A stretch of DNA of 64,000 nucleotides from Enoplolaimus lenunculus (taxonomy: Eukaryota > Nematoda > Enoplea > Enoplida > Thoracostomopsidae), in the NCBI GenBank assembly GCA_030248215.1, contig JASANG010001872.1:124001-188000 (forward strand). Reading direction: 5' to 3'. The stretch's first letter is position 1, and every line of letters begins with the position of its first letter. Below are positions 1-10,905 of this stretch, in pieces. Position numbers and translations under genes: made by a program. The notes under the pieces were generated by a model that was not told where the DNA came from, made no database searches, and worked only from the letters and a program-made list of their open reading frames with translations.

Positions 1-776
1 ACTGTTGAAGGCAATGTTCCTTTAAAGTCTTCCGCAGGTGATAACAACGTTGCTTGGTGTTGTTGCGCGACTATAAAACTTGACTCACTGCTGTTTGTGG
101 CACAGTTGGTGCAGTTACCGTTGAAATCGCCACTAATATTACTGCAACAACCGCTCACAAGACTGTTGTATCCAGTTGAACAACGATTATCAATGCTTCT
201 ATTTATATCGGCAGACGAACACGTCGGAAATGATCCCTGAGCTGTGACTCCTCCAGTGGTCAAAATTCCACCATTCATTGCCACGGGCTGTTGCTGAACG
301 AAACTACTATCCCATGTTGCATCGCCAACACCGGTATGATTGTTAGTCACCAACAGCCCTGCGTTTCCAACACTGCCTGCCGAATACGTAGGAATGCCAC
401 TTGAATAGTAACCACTGCTAGAGTAACCAGCAGACAAATTCGATAACTGATGCTGTTGTTGCTGTTGATCATAACAAATACCCGTGTTGTACGAATATCC
501 ACTAACGCCATACGTTGCATCTTCGCCGTTTATCATTTTTGAACTGCTTACTGCAAGCATTTGTTGCTGAGATGTTGGTGCAACCATTGGCAACAACATA
601 CTGCTCGCGTTATTCACTGATAAAGATGAATCAGCCGCATACTGAGCAATGAATGCAGCCGGATTATAATAAACGCTACCGTTATTAATACTCGTATTTA
701 TATTGCCAGTATGATTTGAAGCAATAGTTGTGTAATTGCTACACGCGGAAGCTGCTGAATTAGCAGCTAAAGCCAT
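1..776 (-). CDS. 5' part of a Ser/Asn/Tyr/Gln-rich protein, runs off the left edge
   Basis: The minus strand has an open frame from an ATG at 776-774 to the window edge, about 258 codons with no stop. It begins MALAANSAASACSNYTTIA and is low in complexity. It is rich in Ser, Asn, Tyr, Gly and Thr, with a six-Gln run (DQQQQQQHQLS) near residue 105 and repeated Tyr/Ser/Gly runs such as SAGYSSSGYYSSG. I see no signal peptide, membrane segment or folded domain. Such composition is common in the N-terminal activation region of developmental transcription factors, so a DNA-binding domain may lie to the left, but this is inference. The start codon is chosen because it is the first ATG in frame and the upstream DNA (777-1080) is AT-rich and not open. 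It is transcribed away from the rest of the window. I do not recognise the family. Confidence 0.6.
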   Translation of the reverse strand, partial: MALAANSAASACSNYTTIASNHTGNINTSINNGSVYYNPAAFIAQYAADSSLSVNNASSMLLPMVAPTSQQQMLAVSSSKMINGEDATYGVSGYSYNTGICYDQQQQQHQLSNLSAGYSSSGYYSSGIPTYSAGSVGNAGLLVTNNHTGVGDATWDSSFVQQQPVAMNGGILTTGGVTAQGSFPTCSSADINRSIDNRCSTGYNSLVSGCCSNISGDFNGNCTNCATNSSESSFIVAQQHQATLLSPAEDFKGTLPST

Positions 777-1224
777 TTAAATTCTGAAATATATCGCGTA
801 ATAAAGTCGCACCGGTCGGTCCATGTAGTTCCAATTTAATTTAACTCACAGTCAGTCAGTGTGTAAAACAAAACTGGAAAACACCGGAATCGCAACAATT
901 TTCGTTCAAGACAATTTATTTTCGCAACCTGTGTTTATTTCGCAAATTCCTCATATTTTAAACTATTTACTCACCGTATGTTTTGCACAACTCTGAAAAC
1001 TAACAGCTAATAAGCACACAAAATGTTTAGATAAGTAGATAACATTTTATTTTGCGTAATAATTTAAGAGTAATCCGGTGATGTCATATTATTGGAATGA
1101 TTCCTGTTCGGCGGAAAAAATAAATTTTTGCTCCTGTTCCAGCTTATGCTGTAAAATGTTTCTTTCAGAGTGTTCCGTGAGTTCGTACACTCATATTATT
1201 CCTGTTTCTGCGATAATTTCTTTC
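777..1224. other. 5' flank of the left-edge gene, no gene seen
   Basis: AT-rich flank upstream of the minus-strand gene starting at 776. It would hold that gene's 5' UTR and promoter. I cannot assign a TATA box or a start site with confidence. A short ORF on the plus strand at 1078 runs into the inverted-repeat element at 1225 and is not credible. Confidence 0.3.
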
Positions 1225-1367
1225 CATATATGTCGTAGGCCAATCTGCTATTCAGGCCAATTATATACTAATTGGCCTAGGCCAATGTGTTATTTTCCGT
1301 AAGTAGTAGATTGACTTAGGCCAATTGGTAATTGGCCTGATTAGCAGATTGGCCTACAACATATATA
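1225..1367. mobile_element. MITE, family A (ATATGTCGTAGGCCAAT ends)
   Basis: The left end reads ATATATGTCGTAGGCCAATC and the right end is its inverted complement (GATTGGCCTACAACATATAT). Between them are further mirrored GGCCAATT blocks, so the whole 143 bp folds on itself. Related copies lie at 39974, 42547, 45080, 57096 and 63281. It has no coding capacity and is a non-autonomous DNA transposon. Confidence 0.75.
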
Positions 1368-2674
1368 AGTGTAGCACGCACGCAGTATCACAAACCAGTT
1401 TCAAATAAGTACTTCAATCCGATAAACCGAAACGGCATGTCCTAACAACATAAATCTAAAACTAAAAGTAAAATGTCCAACATATTTCCCACATTGAAAA
1501 TAAACTGCCACGTTTTCAATTGGTAAGTATATTTACTTTCCAACCCATACACTGGTGTTAATTTAATAAAAGGCCAAAATTACTCTCCCACAATTTTGGA
1601 CCGATACCGAAAAATGTTTTCCGTACGTCTTTTTTGCCTAAGAATAATAAATTGTATCCACTTAGAGTTGTCGGTTAATTTATAATATTAATCTAAAAAA
1701 TAACCAAAAATTGTGTTATATAATTCACCACTAACTTGCGTTTAGTCGAACAAGAAAAATAATATCAGAATTCCAGCGCGCGCAAAACAATGGCAAAATT
1801 ATACCATTGTGAGGTGTTTTTTAATAACATTTGGTTTTGTTTGCAATTCAGTTAAGCCATGTTACTGAAACGAATTTAATTTCAAAAGGGAAATGCAAAG
1901 ACATTTTTGTACAGCCTTATTTTTAAGTTTACTGGGTTTTTAGGGAAATAAACATTTACCGTTTGCTGAAACCAGGGATTCAAAGAGATTTAAAAATCAT
2001 GTTGTAATATATAATAACAATGATGCTAAAACCGGCGGAAAACCCGTATTTAACAATCGACAAATGCAATAAACATCCATTCATTGTGAACGTTGAGCAG
2101 CAATATGGCAGCTTGTTTTCCTTCGATATCGGTTTGTAGCTCGTACCTACCGAGACTCGCAAAAACGGGACCGAGAGCGCACTTTGCCTTATTGTCATTC
2201 AGGTTTAGGCTTAAGATATTACAACGCAAATTCTATTGCAAGTCAAACGATTGAAAACTATAGTTTCAGAATCATAACCAGAACGAATAACAATAAAGCC
2301 CCAATTAGCTCGAATCATGTGTTTCTCAAATTTTCAGTTACAAATCAAGCAATTTAATTTAAGCGGTTGAATCAAAATCGTGCTGTAATCATAACTACGT
2401 TTGTAACACAAACAGGTCAAAAGTCAAAATGGCGCGATTCTAGCTATCTAATCGTAAAAAAACAAAAATAACCGTCAATGCATCAACAGCCAATCAAGAT
2501 TGGGCAATGAAAAATAACCAATAAGTTAATTTGTATCGCAACATACGACCAATTGGCTTTATACAAAAGAAGCCAATCAAAATTAATCACTACAAGTAAC
2601 AGTAAAATAGTTGGCCGCACGCATAAATGAAAACTTTCCAGCATGCGACAAAATCATATCGGATGCAGACCGTA
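1368..2674. other. Gene-poor stretch, nothing recognised
   Basis: No splice-supported exon, long ORF or inverted-repeat element that I can delimit. The ORF on the minus strand at 1980-2198 lacks protein-like composition and splice context. Confidence 0.3.
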
Positions 2675-2815
2675 GTTCTCACCTTGCTGGGGGCTAACAA
2701 TTTTTCAAGACGGGTAAACAAAGGTTTTCGTTGACTTAAAAGCAAAGTAGAAATTTTTTAGGGGGGCAAAAATTATCCAAATCGGGCTGAGCCCCCCCCC
2801 TTCGCTACGGGCAGA
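2675..2815. mobile_element. MITE, family G (GGGCCCGTAGCCA ends), diverged copy
   Basis: It carries the family's internal order: CACCTTGCTGGGGGCTAA, a GGTTTTC..TGACTT block, a GGGGGCAAAAATT block and a terminal GCTACGGGC. The same order is seen at 4533, 8874, 13019 and 49249. The ends resemble hAT-type non-autonomous elements. It is followed by a weak inverted-repeat unit to about 2985 with GGCTAC near both ends. Confidence 0.55.
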
Positions 2816-3087
2816 CTGCATGGCTACAGAGGCGTTTCATGGATTTAGCCAAAATAGGGGATGCGTTAAATATAATTGCGAAGCGGGGGTAGTTTCTTGT
2901 GTGACAAACTAAAAACGTAAAAACCACTGAAGAAACCAAAGGTAGTTTGACGCATAAACCCCTCTGGCTACGCACGCCCTTGAAGAACCAATCAAATTGC
3001 AACAATTAATTAAAAATTACCGCAGTGATACAATTTATGGCTTGGTACTATCGGACCTCAGATGAATGGTGTGCATGGTGGGACTGT

Positions 3088-3375
3088 AACCAAGGGGGTC
3101 AGGAGGCGCAACCCCCATGAAAAAATTTTGGTCCTCACTAGCAAATTTTCATTCTTGCTTCATGACCTTCCAAGATCATTCCACGCCTAAATTTGAATTT
3201 TGAAAAATTCGATTTTTAAGGTCACACGATCCACTTTTTGGGACCCAATATATTATTCACTGCAGCATGCGGAGTTGAGTTCGGTGGTGTTAAATTTTTC
3301 GCAATCAGACGATTGGTTAACGAATGGTTAAATAACTGATTTTGACACCGACCAAATTAGTACTAAACTAGACTG
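3088..3375. repeat. Fragment of family G joined to a partial family B element
   Basis: Positions 3088-3180 resemble a decayed family G end (GTAACCAAGGGGG, then AAAAATTTTGG). From about 3150 the sequence follows the internal part of family B: CATGACC, then GATCATTCCA, then AATTCGATTTTT, then CAATCAGACGATTGGTTAACG. The same order is seen at 17033-17652. The TCTTTTCGG ends are absent. Confidence 0.5.
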
Positions 3376-3515
3376 CTTGAAGTACTATTTTTGTCATCTT
3401 GAACAAAATGCACACCAAAATATTGTGATTTTGGTTATAAATACATAATAGTTGTTATACTTTTTTGAGCAATAAATATAAGGGTACGTGGAGTGTTAGA
3501 GTCGGATATAGAATT

Positions 3516-3779
3516 TTTACCGGAGCTGGATATCCGGTTGTCCCCTCCCATGACACTGCGCAGCGAATAGACAATTTTGTGGAGTTCTAGATTATCGTAA
3601 AAAAACTTGATAGCCACGCCACGCTGGCTCGCAAAACGAAAATTATTTTTACCGGAGCTGGATATCCGGTTGTCCCCTCCCATGACACTGCGCAGCGAAT
3701 AGACAATTTTGTGGAGTTCTAGATTATCGTAAAAAAACTTGATAGCCACGCCACGCTGGCTCGCAAAACGAAAATTATC
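3516..3779. repeat. Two-copy tandem duplication, 132-bp unit, apparently identical
   Basis: The unit beginning TTTTTACCGGAGCTGGATAT and ending CGCAAAACGAAAATTAT occurs twice head to tail with a 132-bp shift. I see no difference between the copies by eye, so the duplication is recent, or it is an assembly artefact. Confidence 0.85.
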
Positions 3780-3924
3780 TCATGCCGTTCTAAACGGAAA
3801 TTCTGGATTGCGCCTCGGTCCCAAAACTGCCATTGCCTGCATATGGAGAGATGTATCCCCCGAAACCACTCAACCAACAAAACACCGTGGCATTCTGTCA
3901 TTAACAAATCTTGGATCCAGTACG

Positions 3925-4070
3925 GGCCCGTAGCCAAGGGACTCAGCTCCCCTGGAAAAATTTCGCCCACCCTTGAAGTTTCAACCTTGCTTGCAAGTTA
4001 TTAAAAACCCTTGAACGCCTCTCCTAAAAAATTTTCAGCCCCCTTAGCAAAATGAACTGACTAGGGGCGT
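3925..4070. mobile_element. MITE, family G, inverted copy
   Basis: Starts GGGCCCGTAGCCAAGGG and runs through the family's complementary blocks (CCTTGCTTGCAAG, AAAACCCTTGAA, AAAATTTTCAG) to a degraded right end near ACTAGGGGCG. Confidence 0.55.
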
Positions 4071-4250
4071 GATCCAACAAAAATTAACGATCAAGTGCTG
4101 TGCAAAAATCTCTCAAAAAAATAATACAAGATGTCGAACGCGAGTTTTCTGCCAATAATACACATACAATTGGCAATCAATACCATCGCTTCGGCTTGTC
4201 CATCAAAAAAACTAGTTTTGGACATTGTTAAAAGTAACAGAAATCAAACA

Positions 4251-4463
4251 TCATTTGATTAAAACACGAATAGCAGCGCTTGCTTTGTACAGTGCTTGTA
4301 TTAATAAACCACCAATCACCACCTTGTTAACAGTTAGAGTTATCTGGGCAGAACTGGTTTTTGGTAAATGCACTGAGCGCACAGTTGTAGACACGCTAGT
4401 ATTCAGAGTGTAATATTCGTGATCCAGGCAAACGTTAAAGGTTGTTATCGGGACCTTGCCCAA
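4251..4463 (-). pseudogene. Coding-looking scrap of unknown family
   Basis: On the minus strand an approximately 70-codon stretch has protein-like composition, beta-strand-like and rich in Thr, Val and Leu (for example VPITTFNVCLDHEYYTLN). I cannot assign it to a host gene or to an element. It sits between two family G copies. It might be a decayed piece of a mobile or virus-like element, or chance. I give it as an unidentified fossil only. Confidence 0.2.
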
Positions 4464-4790
4464 GTGGGGACATGGGGGCTCAACACCATCTGAAAAATTT
4501 TGGCTCCCCTCTAGATTTTTTTACCTTGCTTTAGGCCAGTAGCCAGCTCACCTTCCTAGGGGGCTAAAAACCTTTCAGGAGAGGAATTCAAGGGTTTTCA
4601 ATGAGTTACAAACAAGGTTCAAAATTTTCTAGACGGGGGCCAAAATTTTTCCAGGGAGGCTAAGCTACCTGGCCCCCCTTGTCTACGGGCCCGCCTTGCT
4701 TGTAACTCATTGATCACCGTTGAGTGCCCCTCTTGAAAAATTTTTTAGCCCCCCAAGCAAGGTGAGGCGGCTGGGGGCTTGCTTGTTATG
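4464..4790. mobile_element. Nested copies of family G
   Basis: A fairly complete copy spans about 4533-4693, from CAGTAGCCAGCTCACCTT to CTACGGGCCCG. It is flanked by partial copies at 4464-4532 and, in reverse order, 4694-4790 (CTTGCTTGTAACTCATTGA through AAGGTGAGGCGGCTGGGGG). The arrangement looks like one copy inserted into an older one. Confidence 0.6.
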
Positions 4791-5235
4791 TTTACTTACA
4801 GAAGTATGGCCAGGATTTTGAGCAAAGGATCGTGACGGCTATTAAAATTCGAAAAGATTTTAATGGTTTGTATTTGAAAAAGTTCCTAAATGTGCGTGGC
4901 CAAAAATAAATGAATCAGACGATTTGTTATATTTTTTTACGCTTGCGTTTAGGCTGAGGCTTCGGCTCGGTGTTCGGATTATGCTTATATTACAATTATG
5001 CCGCTCAAAGTAACATTGGCCAACTAATCTGTAAAAGCACATTCATTCATTATCTCGTAAACAGTCCCGTAACCATATCAGAATGCTAATAGGGTAAAAA
5101 ATTTTCAAGATGGGCATGCAACGATTTCACGTGGTATACCTACAAGCGTGGTTAAAACTTCTATTGGTTAGTCAAAACTGCGCTAGGATCCTCTCTGGCT
5201 TACCGCCCCTCTGTCTGTAAGCCCACCGTCTAAAC
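4791..5235. other. No gene seen
   Basis: AT-rich sequence with a short degenerate TTAGGC-like run (around 4945-4990). I see no exon or complete element. Confidence 0.3.
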
Positions 5236-5589
5236 CAATGGCGGATCCATGGGGGGGCACCGCGGCCGTGCCCCCTAACAGCATTTCGACAAAAATTATA
5301 TAGACTGTCAATTGCTGTTCTACGCTGTTTACTTCTCTGTTTTATACAGAATAGTATAAGCAGCTGTCTTTAAATTTGTGCCTGTTTGAAACCAAATCCG
5401 AACTTATGTTTCCACCCTGTTGTTTAGATCTAAATTGCGTTGATGCGTTTTGTGATTCATCGCAATTGCACGAACGTAAAGAAGCCAATTTTATGGCAAT
5501 CGTTCGTGGTTTCTGTGTGGATCAAAACTAAGATTATTACCTGTGAAATTTTGGGCCCCCTTATTTTGAGATCCTGGATCCGCCAGTGG
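5236..5589. mobile_element. hAT-type MITE, family H (TGGCGGATCCA ends)
   Basis: Left end CAATGGCGGATCCATGGGG and right end TCCTGGATCCGCCAGTGG are inverted complements of each other. Two further copies at 23040-23470 and 49732-50022 share the interior (AGCAT..CGACAAAAATTATATAGA, then TCAATTGCTGTTCTACGCTG). The CAGTGGCGGATCC end is typical of hAT-derived non-autonomous elements. No transposase is encoded. Confidence 0.8.
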
Positions 5590-6944
5590 TCTAAAGATAC
5601 TACACACAATCAGAGCATTATCTGGCTTTGGTGATATTCCAGGTTCTCGGTGTGAATTTTGTGCAACAAAACACATTTTGTATTTCATACTAAAACTTTT
5701 CAAATGTATATATGTCTTTATTAAAGCTAAACAATTATTAAAGTTTTACAAGCCCAGGATCAACCACTGATCATTTGCAAAATAGCAGCCAATGAAAATT
5801 TGTTAATACGTACAGTGATTGCATTAAAATACTTTTCCCGTCAGTCAGTCTATCATCATAATCATCATCATTTATCGGTTATACAGCTCACTGGCAGCGG
5901 CAAATTTTATGTAATGCGAACACGGTTAAATTGTTCATAACTACGCAAAGCAGGCAAGACACCCTTACGACTCTAACAATGTATTCAACAAAAAACAAGT
6001 CACTGAACGTCAGGGTTTGCTCTGCGTGCAACCGAAGTGTATTTTAAAATCGTGGAGCTGACGGAAATTGATAAAATTTTTCTGGAGCCGCAACTGAAAC
6101 TAGAAAATGTAAGAAACCCAAATAGGGGTTTCAAAAATCGACTGAATTATACGACTAGCGCCAGCTGGAAGAAGGCCGAAAAGATTGCAAAGGAGTAAAA
6201 AATTGTTCTCCGGCATATTTGTTGCACTTTTATACGCGATGGGAAGGAAATAATATAGCCTGAATCTCACAACGTATTCCGGCAAAATAGACGAAAATAT
6301 GGTTTAGACAATACAATGCGAACAAATTCAAAATGTTTGAAGAATATTTTTTATATCCCGCTTAATGTTTCAGAACACTAAAAGTATCTTCACCACGGAA
6401 AATTATTGAATCTACCGCTGTTCCCTATCTCAAGTCCAAACCTTATATGCGATAACTTCGGTTAACTTTGCGGGGTGAACAATTTCACTCGATTTTTATA
6501 TTAAAGTTATAGTTTAAGTCTTTTAATACACGATTTATTTGCTTAATGCTTTGGATTAAGCCTTTAGGTCTGCCTTAGAATAATGGTTATGATTGGGCTT
6601 TAGGTTAGGCTTAGATTATGCTTATTTTATTGTTACTCCCTCAGAGTAGCATCGCGCAAACGCCGTACGCGTCTATTTTACATAAATATTGATGGTTTAT
6701 TTGCTCAACAATTTACAAGTGTTGTATTATCTTGATTTAACACGTGGGAATATGACTAATAGACGACTATAACGTGGAACGGCAGGTAATAATGAAATCG
6801 AATCGAAAATTTATTAATTTGACATTGTCCAGCGTACAATTTACGTAACTTTGCGATACAAGCTTTAAAAGTTTATCTTGTTGAATATTTTGATGCCAAA
6901 TTACTGTGCTTTTACTGGCTTATGTCTAGATGCGGGTCGAGTAT
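5590..6944. other. No gene seen
   Basis: AT-rich. It contains a CAT-rich simple run near 5855 (ATCATCATAATCATCATCA) and a TTAGGC-like run near 6555-6625. None of the short ORFs has splice sites or recognisable composition. Confidence 0.3.
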
Positions 6945-7362
6945 CGGGTCTTTTCGGTTATACTCTCTCCACAGCCGGCGTTTGCCAAAGAATGGTTGGA
7001 TTTCGAAAGTTTTTGCATATTTGAGCTTCTCAGGACCTCCTCTGACCATTCCATACACAAATTTAAATCTTTGAAGAATTCTATTTTTATCAGACGTCTT
7101 GCTAAACGAGCTATCCAACGATTTGGGACAACGCAAAATCAGCTATTTGACGTAACTCGTTAGGCAGCCATCAAATTTCGGGAAATTTAGCACCATACAC
7201 AGCTCTACAAATTGCGTTGAATGGTATATATTATATGCCATTCAACGCAATTAATTTGTTTAATTTGTTTACAAAAAAATTTCGGGTTTCCAGGTGGACC
7301 TGGTAACCTTAAAAATTGAATTTTTCAAAAATTCAAGTTTGTGTGTGGGCAGCTCAAATATG
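6945..7362. mobile_element. MITE, family B, right end lost
   Basis: Starts GGGTCTTTTCGGTTAT and follows the family order (GCGTTTGCC, TTTTTGCATATTTGAGCTTC, ACCATTCCA). The middle holds a perfect 15-bp stem (AATTGCGTTGAATGG at 7210-7224, complement at 7238-7252). The mirrored right half is present to about 7362, but the terminal ATAACCGAAAAGA is missing. Confidence 0.65.
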
Positions 7363-7394
7363 CAATCTAAGATAATCGTAAAGCGTAATCTAAA

Positions 7395-7893
7395 GCATAA
7401 TTTGAGCGACAATATGTTGAGCTGATGAAATTTCCGATTACAAGTTATCGGTCGACGAGTTGTCGGGTTACGAATTGTCCTGCAACTCCGGGCCGCACCG
7501 TTTTCTAGTTGGAGTGTTATGTAGTATAAGCATAAGTTTAGGCTACTTTTTTTGCTTACTTAGGCGTATACTTAGGGCTACTTTTTTGCTTACTTAGGCG
7601 TATACTTAGGTCCAGGCATGTCGTTTCTCTTAGGCTTAGACGTAGGCTTGGAATATGCTACGCTAATGATACGGCTCTGATTTTATACGGTATCACGACT
7701 ACTCGTAACCCGACAATTCGTTGCCCGACAATTTGAAATCCGAAATTATATCGACTCGACAATTTGTCGCCCAACAAAATCTTACGGTCAACCTTTATTC
7801 TCAGGATTACGCGTAAGATTCTGTTTAGATTTATTCGAAGGCTTTAAAAACGCTGTTGGGTGACAAGCTATCGGGCGAGTTATTGTCATAAAT
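7395..7893. mobile_element. Two adjoining family C elements with TTAGGC-like cores
   Basis: Blocks such as GGTCGACGAGTTGTCGGG, CCCGACAATTCGTTG and CGACAATTTGTCGCCCAAC mark family C ends. Between them is a degenerate GCTTACTTAGGCGTATACTT run that is itself duplicated (7535-7615). Other copies are at 14026, 18180, 42880, 43100 and 55160. Confidence 0.55.
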
Positions 7894-8873
7894 TCGATGT
7901 ATACCATGACCATTTTGCTACTGAGCTTATGTGGTTATAGAGGGTTGCCTCTCAAAATAAAACGGTGAGTGAGAACCGACATTCATTTGACTGCAACCGG
8001 AGGTTAACAACGTTGCACACAACAGGAAGTGTCCTTCCAGCTGCTCTCTGGATACGGCAGAAATCTTAATATTTCCGGATTATAGTTCCGGCAGAACTTG
8101 TACCGGAGTTTTTTGGTATTTATTTATGCCCTTTAGTGAGTTTGTTTGTAAGTTTGGAGACGTTATGCAAGCTTTAACTGCACAGATTTCTTTCAGCATA
8201 ACCTTTTATAACCAAGTCTTTGTCAACTCTTTCGTCATTATTAAGTAATTAGTGAGTCTAACATCATTTTCATTACCTAATTTGGCTTCATCTTCGATTT
8301 CTGCTTTGCTATTTCTTAATTTTTTTATATGTATGGTTATGAAAGTTTCATTGCGTGTACTCTATCTCTACTAGAAAAGTTTCAACTTGAGTCGTAAATA
8401 ATCAGAAATCCTTGTATGCTCAGTCAAAAAAACTTAACGCCGCCCCCGGTAAAAGGTGAGCTGGTACGAGCCTGCAAATTTACTGAACATTAAACCAAAA
8501 TCTATGCGATGATGAATGTGGACACGGGCTCACGTTCGCTGCCTCACAAGATGCAACCGCTGTCAAATTTGGCCTACTTATCAGGGGTTTTCTTCAAAAA
8601 TAGGTGTATTGTTTGGGCGAGGTTGGCTTTTAATTCGAGAGAGAATATGTTTATCCAAGTCAATGGTGTAAGATCGAGCAGGTCATTCGAAATGCGAATA
8701 TAATATTTATTCGTTTCTACATATATTCGGTAGCAATCTATACCTTTTATATAGTGTCATAAGCTTCATTGTCACTGGTTTATTATTAAAATACGTTAAA
8801 ATGTTTTTCAGAACACTGCCATTAGCAATCCGTGAAAATGTACACATACATGCTACTGGGGAGCGAGGCGTTG
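7894..8873. other. No gene seen
   Basis: No supported exon or delimitable element. A 64-codon ORF at 8509 has no splice context or protein-like composition. Confidence 0.3.
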
Positions 8874-9040
8874 TCCAGGTCCGTAACCAGCTCACCGTGC
8901 AAGGGGGAGCAAAAATTTTTTCAGGAAGGGCATACAAGGGTTTTCAATGACTTTCAAGTAAGGTTGAAAATTTTCCCGATTGGCCAAAATTTTTCCAGGG
9001 GGCTGAACCGCCTAGCCCCTAGTTGGCTACGAGCCCGGGC
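8874..9040. mobile_element. MITE, family G
   Basis: Runs from CCAGGTCCGTAACCAGCTCA to TTGGCTACGAGCCCGGGC. The interior order (AAAATTTTTTCAGGAAGGGC, AAGGGTTTTCAATGACTT, GGCCAAAATTTTTCCAGGG) matches the copies at 13019 and 49249. Confidence 0.7.
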
Positions 9041-9374
9041 ATTGGCTTACCCAGACGGTTACACTAAGGCTACTGAACTGGTCTGCTGCACGTAGCTACT
9101 GAGTCTTTTCTTCTCGTGTAGCAACGTTTAATTCTGCAGTGTTTCATTGTGGGAACGAAATTTTTTATTCTCATGGTTATTTGCATTGGACTTGGCATTA
9201 TTTTAACAATCAGTATGGCTGTATATCGAAGTAAGATTGTGTTTTAATATAGCCAAAATTACACGTGTTTTCTGGTTTACATTTAGAAAGTTTCGTTTAT
9301 AATGTTTGGCATCAGTAGTAGTAACTGGGTATAATTACTGGTATTAAGGGTTTATAGTCTATGCTTACTTAGGT

Positions 9375-9610
9375 TCCTGGACAAAAGGCCGCCGAACACG
9401 GTGGCCGCTGAAAAAAGGCCGCCTGGATAAAAGACCGCCTGGAAAAAGACCGCCTTTACAAAAGACCGCCTAGACAAAAGACCGCCTAGACAAAAGACCG
9501 TCTGGACATCAGATCGTCCGCACAAAAAACCGTCCAGATAAAAGGACGTCCGGGTAAAAGGCCGTCCGAACAAAAGGCCGTCCGGACAAAAGGCCTTCCT
9601 TTGGCAACAA
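9375..9610. repeat. 16-bp minisatellite, left arm of an inverted pair
   Basis: About fifteen head-to-tail copies of a 16-bp unit, consensus near CAAAAGGCCGTCCGGA, for example two successive CAAAAGACCGCCTAGA copies around 9466-9500. The same unit in reverse orientation fills 10268-10515. The long ORF reading through it has period-16 artefact composition and is not a gene. Confidence 0.85.
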
Positions 9611-9711
9611 CAGTAATGACAAGAGACCGTCCGAATAAATACATCCACCATGTAAACAAAACGTCTGGACAAAATTACTCATGCCCTTAAGTTAAATCTT
9701 CAGTGCTCAGA

Positions 9712-10036
9712 TGCAGGAGCGGATCCAGGGGGATTGGGCGATGCATCCCCCCAACCGGCTGCCGAGTATAACTTTTTTCAGGGTTACGAACTTACAATGC
9801 AAATTTTTGTTCTGATATCTCAAAATTTCACAGTTGTTTAGAGGCTTCGCCTCGAAACTTAGCACAACTAATTTTAAAAGTTAAAATTGTCAGGATTCTC
9901 GCTCGCTTCGCTCGCGAGTTTTTGGGGAGGCCCCTCCCGTCTGCTCCGGCACTGCGAACGAGTTTCTCAAGTGTGGGAGAATAAAACGTGCCAATTTGGC
10001 TACAGAGGGGCTGCACCCCTGCATCCATCGGCCTAT
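9712..10036. mobile_element. hAT-type MITE lying between the two 16-bp arrays
   Basis: Left end GGAGCGGATCCAGGGGG and right end CACCCCTGCATCCATCGG are imperfect inverted complements. The interior has a near-palindrome CTCGCTCGCTTCGCTCGCGAG at 9898-9918. It lies between the inverted minisatellite arrays, so it may be a later insertion. Confidence 0.5.
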
Positions 10037-10049
10037 GTTCCTTCTAGCC

Positions 10050-10145
10050 TATGCGCGAACCTAAACCTACACCTAAACTTTAGCCTAAAGCGTAGGCTCA
10101 AGCTTAAGCCTAAACCTGAGCATAAACCTAAACTTCTGAATAGTC
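10050..10145. repeat. Degenerate CCTAAG/TTAGGC-like run
   Basis: Alternating AACCTAAACC and AAGCCTAAACCTGAGC blocks over about 95 bp. They resemble the TTAGGC-like cores of families C and E in this window and are too degenerate for a telomeric array. Confidence 0.5.
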
Positions 10146-10267
10146 TAAGCTTTTGGGAAATTGGGATGTTACCCGTTTAATTATGATTTTGGGTAATTGG
10201 GATATTAGTCAAGGAATTGGGATGGACCTGTTCTTTACATGGGCCAGTGTGCGTGACTTGTGCCAGA

Positions 10268-10515
10268 ACTTTTAGTGTTGTCCAACTGGCCTTTTGTCCA
10301 GGCGGTCTTTGGTCTGGGCGACCTTTGTCCAGACAGCGTTTTGTCCAGGCGGCCTTTTGTTCGAACGGCCTTTTGCCTAGACGGCCATTTGTCCGATCGG
10401 TCTTTTGTACAGCCGGTCTTTTGTCCCGCGGCCTTTTGTCCAGACGATCTTATTGACCGGCGACCACTTGTCCGGCGGCCATCAGTCCAGCCACCATCAG
10501 TCCAGCCACCAAGAT
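10268..10515. repeat. 16-bp minisatellite, right arm of an inverted pair
   Basis: About fifteen copies of GGCCTTTTGTCCAGGC-like units, the reverse complement of the array at 9375-9610. It ends in ACCATCAGTCCAGCC copies. Confidence 0.85.
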
Positions 10516-10905
10516 CGCCACTGGCCCTCTCAGGCTACGGGCTTGTCCCAAACTGATTTTAAATTACTCAACAAATTTCATCACGTTATTAAAAGATAGC
10601 TTGCAAACATTGTTATTTTTGCGAATATTAGCGTGGGAACCTGTATTTAATTCACACGGATATTCCTTGACTGTTTATATTTTGTAACCATTAATAATTT
10701 TGTTTGTTTAACCCTCAACGGCCCGGCAAAATTTTCACCTTAATCAGCCCAACGGTCTACATATGTAGACAACACAACTAGCGTTAGTTTTGGCTTATCT
10801 CAGGGTGCTCTCCTCCTTTAACTGGCTTGAGACAGTCAGAACTAGTGTTCTGGCGGAGTTCCACCCGCTCCCCATCCAGCCTCCCACTGCGGGCGCGTTG
10901 TCCAG

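Noticed and set aside
9352-10599. ORFs rich in Arg, Pro and Phe on both strands
   Set aside because: Caused by the 16-bp arrays; frames are not conserved between units.
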